NCBI GenBank assembly: GCA_944382885.1 | Contig: CALWNT010000100.1 | Coordinates: 1-50,303 of the forward strand | DNA from: an uncultured Clostridia bacterium | GTDB taxonomy: Bacteria > Bacillota > Clostridia > Oscillospirales > Ruminococcaceae | DNA length: 50,303 nt | Direction of reading: 5' to 3' | In this document: piece after piece, positions 45,701 through 50,303 of the stretch | How positions within the stretch are numbered: the stretch's first letter is position 1 | How the letters are laid out: each line of letters starts with the position of its first letter | Program-made: the position numbers and the translations under genes | Notes under the pieces: generated by a model | The model's input: the letters and a program-made list of their open reading frames with translations, nothing else | What the model was told of the DNA's origin: nothing | The model's database searches: none

Positions 45701-46441
45701 ATGGACGCGAAAAAGCTGGGGATTTTTATTGCCGAAGTAAGAAAGGAAAAAGGGATGACACAGTCCGAGCTATCCCAAAAACTTCATGTGACGGATAAGG
45801 CTGTGAGCCGCTGGGAACGGGGCTTGGGTTTTCCCGATATCAATACTATCGAACCGTTAGCGGACGCTTTGGGAGTCAGTATCATTGAAATTATGAAGGG
45901 TGAGCGGGTCAAAGAAGAAAAAATGGATAAAAGAGAATCGCTCACTGTATTTCAGCAAACGGTTGATGTGATAAAGCAAAAGAGAAAAAAGAAAAACAGG
46001 ATATTGGCCGTTTCGCTAACGGCGGCGTTTTGTCTGATTGGACTGATCTTTTTCTTCCCCATGAAATTGGAAAAACAGCTTGACGACACAGAAAACCTTG
46101 TTCTATTGGTAAACGAGATTCGGATAGAGGACGGGATGCCGATTATCGACCAATCCAACTATACACTGGAACCTGGTACGATAGAATTTGCCGCCTTCCA
46201 GAAACTGTTGGGGCAATATACCTATCACAGAAACTTATCTTCCTTTTTCCCCGAAGCGGAATTCAAGGGAGGGGATTTTTACATCTCGGTTTATTCCGGA
46301 GAAAAACTGCTCTCCTTTTCCCAGACCAATCAAATGATCATAGACGGACGCAGCTATACCCTGGGATATTGGGGCGTTCACGGCGGAGAAGAGCTTCTTT
46401 CCCAACTGGAGGAAATGGTGTCCCTTTTAGCGGAAAAATAA
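45701..46441 (+). CDS. XRE-family regulator with C-terminal membrane anchor and extracytoplasmic domain
   Basis: 246 aa from ATG 45701 (GGGAGG 8 bases upstream). The helix-turn-helix occupies residues 1-65: MDAKKLGIFIAEVRKEKGMT ... LSQKLHVTDKAVSRWERGLGFPDI, the common XRE form of Clostridia. A basic stretch (KQKRKKKNR) and a TM helix at about residues 100-118 (ILAVSLTAAFCLIGLIFFF) follow. The C-terminal ~125 residues should lie outside the cell. It could be a one-component sensor. It is 84 bp upstream of the aldo/keto reductase, which it may control. Confidence 0.85.
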   Translation: MDAKKLGIFIAEVRKEKGMTQSELSQKLHVTDKAVSRWERGLGFPDINTIEPLADALGVSIIEIMKGERVKEEKMDKRESLTVFQQTVDVIKQKRKKKNRILAVSLTAAFCLIGLIFFFPMKLEKQLDDTENLVLLVNEIRIEDGMPIIDQSNYTLEPGTIEFAAFQKLLGQYTYHRNLSSFFPEAEFKGGDFYISVYSGEKLLSFSQTNQMIIDGRSYTLGYWGVHGGEELLSQLEEMVSLLAEK

Positions 46442-46525
46442 GTTTGACAGAAAGAATATTTTCCGGTATCCTCATAGAAAAGAGCCCTTTTGCGGGGTTA
46501 ACATTGATAATTGGAGTGAGAAAAC

Positions 46526-47461
46526 GTGAAATCATTCGAGATAAAAAGAGGATCAGACCGGCTGATCCTTCCGAAGATCAGCCTGGGAACCGTGATGGCG
46601 TGGAATTATGAGGATCGGGAGAAGTGCTTTCAGATCATGGACGCTTATTTTAAGGCCGGAGGAAGCTGTATCGATACGGCAAGAGTGTATGGAGATAGCG
46701 AAAAAATCGTGGGAGAATGGCTCAAAAAACAGGATCGGAGTAAGATCATCCTTTCCACTAAGGGAGGACATCCGCCGATTGAGGATCTCCACCATTCTCG
46801 TCTAGATCGGGAATCAATCCGGTCTGATGTGGAGGAAAGCCTTTCTCTGCTGCAGACAGACTATATCGATCTGTATTTTCTTCATCGGGACGATCCTTCC
46901 CTGCCAGTCAGTGAGATTATGCCAGTATTGCATGAGCTGGTAAAAGAGAAAAAGGTTCGTTTTCTCGGCGCATCCAACTGGACGGCGAAGCGGATCGAGG
47001 AAGCGAACCGCTTTGCGCAAGAGCGTGGCCTGACGCCTTTTTCTGTGAGCCAAATTCAATATAACTTGTCGGATACCACTCCGGAAATGGTGAGCGATGA
47101 TACCTTGGTCTATATGACCCGGGAAGATTATCGCTGGTATCTGGAGCACCAGTTCCCGGTAATGGCGTTTTCCGCTCAGGCAAGGGGATTTTTCTCCAAA
47201 TATCTTTTGAATCCGGAAAATCCTAGTATCGACCAGCGTATGAAAACCACAGAAAATCTCCGCCGGGCAAAATTGGTCAAAGAGATTTCCGAAGCTTCCG
47301 GGCAGACCGTTTCTGCTGTCGTGCTTTCTTATCTCCTCTCCAATCCCCTGCCGGTCAGCGCTGTGGTAGGGTTTAGCAGCTTGGAGCAGCTTGAGGACAG
47401 CCTTTCGGGACAGGATTTTCTGCTGACCCAACAGCAGTGGAAGGAGCTGGAGTCTATTTAG
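46526..47461 (+). CDS. Aldo/keto reductase
   Basis: 311 aa, NADPH-dependent carbonyl reductase with TIM-barrel fold. The catalytic tetrad is intact: Asp and Tyr in CIDTARVYGDSEK, Lys in IILSTKGGHPP, His in LYFLHRDDP. C-terminal cofactor region NPLPVSAVVGFSSLEQLEDSL. GTG start 46526 with GGAGTGAG 6 bases upstream. Downstream of the XRE gene and followed by a terminator. Likely acts on a sugar or keto compound; substrate unknown. Confidence 0.92.
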   Translation: MKSFEIKRGSDRLILPKISLGTVMAWNYEDREKCFQIMDAYFKAGGSCIDTARVYGDSEKIVGEWLKKQDRSKIILSTKGGHPPIEDLHHSRLDRESIRSDVEESLSLLQTDYIDLYFLHRDDPSLPVSEIMPVLHELVKEKKVRFLGASNWTAKRIEEANRFAQERGLTPFSVSQIQYNLSDTTPEMVSDDTLVYMTREDYRWYLEHQFPVMAFSAQARGFFSKYLLNPENPSIDQRMKTTENLRRAKLVKEISEASGQTVSAVVLSYLLSNPLPVSAVVGFSSLEQLEDSLSGQDFLLTQQQWKELESI

Positions 47462-47476
47462 CATTTCCCTTATAAT

Positions 47477-47513
47477 AAAACAGGACTTTATTTTGTTGAT
47501 AAAGTCCTGTTTT
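47477..47513 (+). terminator. Terminator of the aldo/keto reductase gene
   Basis: 14-bp perfect stem AAAACAGGACTTTA/TAAAGTCCTGTTTT. Confidence 0.85.
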
Positions 47514-47623
47514 ATGGGAATGTAATCTAAAAGAAAAAATATTTTTTACAATATGCTAAAAAGAGGCAAAAAAGAAATGGGAATGTTTGTTCTATTATTA
47601 CAAATTGTATATCCGAAACAAGA

Positions 47624-47662
47624 TTTAACACTTTCAACATTCTGATTGTTGAAAGTGTTAAA
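47624..47662. repeat. 16-bp perfect inverted repeat in an AT-rich spacer
   Basis: Arms TTTAACACTTTCAACA (47624-47639) and its exact complement (47647-47662), 7-nt loop. No T-run follows on either strand. It lies in the 280-bp gap between two converging aldo/keto-reductase genes, a gap with no other visible feature. It may terminate the minus-strand gene or be an operator-like site. Confidence 0.6.
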
Positions 47663-47793
47663 TATATAAACAAGAAAAATCACCGAAACAACAGAAAACA
47701 GAACAGCGTATTTTCTTTTTTTTACACCTTTAAACCATATTTTAAACTTTACAAATGGTTATATTGGTGAGGAGTGTTCTCACCCGGATTCCT

Positions 47794-48891
47794 TTAGCAG
47801 GATTCCAGCCCCCGCTTTTTCAATTCTTCTAACAGGAATAGCTGAAGACTCTTGAGCTTTTGATCAGAATCAGGGGCATTGAGAGGAATTTCTTCTACGG
47901 GAATTTCCAAAGCTCTGGCAAGATTAAACAGCCCGAATTGAAAGCTCCGTCTGTTTTCTTCTCCGTTCAGACAGGCGGAAATCAGGAAAGGAAGATGGTT
48001 TTCCTTTTCAATTGCCTCACGGTAATGTTCCAGCGAAAGCTCATATTCCTCTTTCCAGTCGGAGCTGCCCGCCAGAATCAGGCTGTTGAGTTCCTCTTCG
48101 CTGTTGATACCGCAGACACAGGTAGTAATCAAAGGGTTTTTCAAATTCCAGGATACGGCTTTGGCAGGAATTTGCAGATCCTTTTCCTGCCCCAGTAGTT
48201 GTTCCGCTCGACTCAGCTGATTGATTTTGCAGAAAGGAATGCCGTATTCATACCAGATCAGCGGCTTCATAGCGACAAAAGAAGCCTTTCCCTCATAGCC
48301 GTCAAAGGCTTTTTCCAATGCCCTGTTTTTGTAGTTATAGGCCAGCATAATCAGCTGAAATTCCGGGAAGGTGTCTGCAATTTTCCTTGCCAGCTGGTGA
48401 TCGTGGCAGGAAAATCCAATGACAGAAAAGTCCCCTGCCTGCTTTCTCTTTTCCAGATGGTTCAGCACCTCTTCACAGGCGGCTTGATCGTAGCCCTCGT
48501 CTATAGCGTTAATCATAAAGGAATCCAGGTGATTTCCCGGCAGGGCGTTGAGCCGTTCCTTGAGCCATTTGTCCAGATATTGAACTGGGGTAAGCCCCGT
48601 CGCTTTCGAACCCGTAAAGGTTCCCAGCACCATGCCGTTGACATGGATCTGATCCCGTATCCCCAAGGGACGGATAGACTCTGAAAACATATCCACTTCG
48701 TTGCGCCAAGTGGTATCAAAATAAGTGATCCCGGCTTCAAAAGCCTTTTCCATCAAACCGGTGCGCTTTTTGATTTCCTCTCGGGTTACCTCGCCATAAC
48801 TTGCTTCAAATCTGCCTTCCTCCATTTTGGAATAGTGGCCGCCGATCCCCACTTTTGACACTTTTTTTCCGGCGAGCAATTCATATTTCAT
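47794..48891 (-). CDS. Aldo/keto reductase-fold protein with an altered catalytic tetrad
   Basis: 365 aa. TIM-barrel order of the family is visible: VSKVGIGGH, MEKAFEAGITYFDTTWRNE, FMINAIDEGYD, VIGFSCHDHQLARKI, then AMKPLIW and TTCVCGINSEEELNSL. The tetrad is not kept. The Asp of FDTTW remains, but the Tyr position (usually DTAxxYG) is replaced, the Lys strand reads IHVNGMVLG, and the His strand reads SFMINAID (Asn for His). C-terminal ~60 residues form an extra helical part. ATG 48891 with AAGGAGGA upstream. Possibly an enzyme with different chemistry or a non-catalytic paralogue. Confidence 0.8.
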   Translation of the reverse strand: MKYELLAGKKVSKVGIGGHYSKMEEGRFEASYGEVTREEIKKRTGLMEKAFEAGITYFDTTWRNEVDMFSESIRPLGIRDQIHVNGMVLGTFTGSKATGLTPVQYLDKWLKERLNALPGNHLDSFMINAIDEGYDQAACEEVLNHLEKRKQAGDFSVIGFSCHDHQLARKIADTFPEFQLIMLAYNYKNRALEKAFDGYEGKASFVAMKPLIWYEYGIPFCKINQLSRAEQLLGQEKDLQIPAKAVSWNLKNPLITTCVCGINSEEELNSLILAGSSDWKEEYELSLEHYREAIEKENHLPFLISACLNGEENRRSFQFGLFNLARALEIPVEEIPLNAPDSDQKLKSLQLFLLEELKKRGLESC

Positions 48892-49227
48892 GCTATGATT
48901 CCTCCTTATGCCAGTATAGTGGTTTTGATTTTGTCATACATGCTACCATTTTCAAAGCTGTCTTTTTAAATCAGTTTTTATTTTATCACAGAAACCAAAA
49001 TATTTCTATTTTTCCATGAGAAAATTCAGTTAATTTTGAAAACATAAATAACATTTTGTTAAAAACTAAAATATTATACCAAAAGGAAATATTTTGCTTT
49101 CTCGAATCTTTGCTTAAAAATTTTTCTATGAACAGATCAGCCATCGACCCGTTCTGGCCGATGGCTGAAATTCTCATATTTGCTGTTGACAGCGGCCTGT
49201 ATCGCCTCACATACTCCGACATACACA
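48892..49227. other. AT-rich intergenic region with one hairpin
   Basis: No credible gene. A 10-bp perfect inverted repeat TCAGCCATCG/CGATGGCTGA (49137-49146, 49159-49168) lies 60 bp after the SLOG gene and may terminate it on the minus strand. The rest is AT-rich. The minus-strand promoter of the reductase should lie near 48900-48960 (TATACT box). Confidence 0.5.
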
Positions 49228-49698
49228 TTAAAGCGGGATCACCGTCAGCCCCTTTTTCCGGGCGTAATGGACCGTATAAGCCGTGCCGCCGTAGCTTTTG
49301 CGTAAATAGCAGATACAAAAACCGCTGTAATCTACCAAATGCCGGTTCCTCTTTTTCATACAGTCACTGGTATAATGGGGAGAAACGTAGACAACTTTGT
49401 CAGAGCGGCTTTTGATTTCCTGATAAACCCTCTTGTCCTCTTCCCTCCAGTATTGATCCTGTTCCGGACAAGGAAGAACCAGAATCAGTTTGATAAAGGG
49501 ATATTTTTTCTTTAATTCCAATACGGCTTCTGCCGCGAGGGTATCAAACCCCAAAGCCCCTCCTGCCCCAAAGTAAATGACCCCTTGTTGGATCAGTTTT
49601 TCGATTTCCTGTTTTAATTGCCTTTTTAGGCTGTCTAAAGACCCATTGGGGATACAGCGGTGACCGGTAAAACAGCAGGTTTTTTCTCTTTCCAGCAA
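49228..49698 (-). CDS. SLOG-family protein (DUF1273/YpsA-like)
   Basis: 156 aa. Rossmann-like SLOG fold: TCCFTGHRCIP at the N-terminus, YFGAGGALGFDTLAAEAVL (nucleotide-binding glycine loop), LILVLPCPEQDQYW, then DKVVYVSPHYTSDCMKKRNRHLVDYS and GGTAYTVHYARKKG. SLOG domains bind nucleotides or nucleotide-derived ligands, and some serve as sensors in stress or conflict systems. Start TTG 49698 with GGAGG 8 bases upstream. Divergent from the XRE gene at 49838; no effector gene is adjacent in the window. Confidence 0.88.
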   Translation of the reverse strand: MLEREKTCCFTGHRCIPNGSLDSLKRQLKQEIEKLIQQGVIYFGAGGALGFDTLAAEAVLELKKKYPFIKLILVLPCPEQDQYWREEDKRVYQEIKSRSDKVVYVSPHYTSDCMKKRNRHLVDYSGFCICYLRKSYGGTAYTVHYARKKGLTVIPL

Positions 49699-49837
49699 AT
49701 CCTTTTCCTCCGACTAATTATATTGACTATAAATTCAATTATATCTAATCAAATCAGATATTTCAATAAAACATATAATTATTTTAGACGAATTCTCATA
49801 GCCTATATAGTATGATTATAAAAAGGCGGTGAGAAAT

Positions 49838-50158
49838 GTGTATGCAGAGGAATTTGCAAAACGTTTAACTCAGCTAAGAATCAATAAAGATGTATCAGCT
49901 CGTGATATGAGTTTGTCATTAGGACAGAGTGCTGGTTATATCAATGGATTAGAAAATGGAATTAGTTTACCATCCATGAATATGTTTTTCTGTATTTGTG
50001 AATATTTTAACATCACACCGATGGAATTTTTTGATCTTGAGAATGGCAATCCAAAGGAAAATAACGCGATTTTGGAAAATTTAAAATACCTGACCAATGA
50101 GCAATTAAAGAATGTTTCCTTTACGATTTCAGAATATAAAAAATTAAACCATAAATAA
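49838..50158 (+). CDS. Small XRE-family DNA-binding protein
   Basis: 106 aa. Residues 1-60 are a helix-turn-helix: FAKRLTQLRINKDVSARDMSLS, LGQSAGYINGLENGISLPSM and FNITPMEFFDLENGN. The rest is a short helical tail. GTG at 49838 is chosen because GGCGGTGA precedes it by 6 bases; a GTG at 49829 lies within that site. Base composition is more AT-rich than most neighbours, which hints at acquisition. The IS end starts about 12 bp after its stop codon. Confidence 0.82.
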   Translation: MYAEEFAKRLTQLRINKDVSARDMSLSLGQSAGYINGLENGISLPSMNMFFCICEYFNITPMEFFDLENGNPKENNAILENLKYLTNEQLKNVSFTISEYKKLNHK

Positions 50159-50169
50159 AAAGGCTCCGG

Positions 50170-50303
50170 TGACAGTTGAACAGGTCCAGGTTGTGCGGAC
50201 AGCACCAAAAAAGGCCCCTGGTAGGAAAATTGAGTTTTAGGAGGAGTGGCGCAGCGTAAGCGGCGCCACTCCAGTTTTGTACTGGATGCGCTCGTGGTTG
50301 TAA
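50170..50303 (-). mobile_element. End of an IS3-family insertion sequence (partial)
   Basis: The terminus is taken as TGACAGTTGAACAGG at 50170, adjacent to the XRE gene; the exact border is inferred. The element continues past the window edge. It contains the transposase C-terminus at 50237-50302. Confidence 0.5.
50237..50302 (-). CDS. IS3-family transposase (OrfB), C-terminal fragment
   Basis: Only the last 21 codons and the stop are in the window. They read YNHERIQYKTGVAP followed by LTLRHSS. YxHERIQxKxGxxP is the conserved end of the IS3/IS150 integrase domain (the catalytic region is outside the window). A 10-bp inverted repeat (50243-50252 / 50263-50272) lies within these codons. Confidence 0.75.
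   Translation of the reverse strand, partial: YNHERIQYKTGVAPLTLRHSS

Noticed and set aside
46515..46535. ACGTGAAATC near the aldo/keto reductase start as a third parS.
   Set aside because: Only a half-site; the palindrome and the flanking TGTTT are missing.
48986..49318. Minus-strand 110-aa open frame overlapping the SLOG gene.
   Set aside because: Overlaps the SLOG coding region in another frame, spans the hairpin, and has no ribosome binding site.

Overview
This window spans the chromosomal replication origin of a Gram-positive anaerobe of the class Clostridia. The order Oscillospirales is my guess from overall gene flavour; nothing in the sequence fixes it. Support for Bacillota is the canonical order rpmH-rnpA-yidD-yidC-jag-mnmE-mnmG-rsmG-noc-parA-parB running left (minus strand) from about 33 kb and dnaA-dnaN-yaaA-recF-remB-gyrB-gyrA running right (plus strand), strong AGGAGG-type ribosome binding sites, frequent GTG/TTG starts, and a tRNA with encoded CCA.

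Layout. 0-4.3 kb: the right end of a dispersed repeat, a sodium symporter, lepA (minus) and a tRNA-Lys. 4.3-11.3 kb: a carbohydrate ABC transporter (two permeases and a binding protein, minus) divergent from a YesM/YesN-type two-component system (plus). This locus looks broken: the binding protein and the kinase have both lost their 5' ends at one shared junction near 8.1 kb, and the response regulator has an in-frame TAA. 11.3-14 kb: a DeoR regulator and two PHP-domain hydrolases (minus). 14.0-19.5 kb: an OPA-type MFS transporter and a large cytoplasmic GH106-like glycosidase, bracketed by two full copies of a repeat with terminal inverted motifs. 19.5-22 kb: a HAD phosphatase and guaB. 22-33 kb: the parB/parA/noc segregation genes, tRNA- and rRNA-modification genes (rsmG, mnmG, mnmE), the membrane-insertion genes (jag, yidC, yidD), rnpA and rpmH. 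33-36 kb: a fluoride channel gene and a two-part oriC flanking dnaA. 36-44.5 kb: dnaN to gyrA, with a two-TM YcxB-like protein between gyrB and gyrA. 44.5-50.3 kb: accessory genes (a membrane-anchored unknown, two XRE regulators, two aldo/keto reductases, a SLOG protein) and the end of an IS3-family element at the window edge.

How it works together. The core is the replication-initiation and segregation centre: DnaA acts at boxes on both sides of its own gene, ParB has two perfect 16-bp parS palindromes nearby, and Noc is the ParB-like occlusion factor. The accessory left arm is a carbohydrate-use region in partial decay.

The most novel signal is the dispersed repeat, with three copies in the window. 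Five visible ends share a 15-bp terminal motif close to AAACAGAAATTTATC, and an internal hairpin keeps its pairing while its stem sequence changes between copies. No defence system, CRISPR array or prophage was seen.
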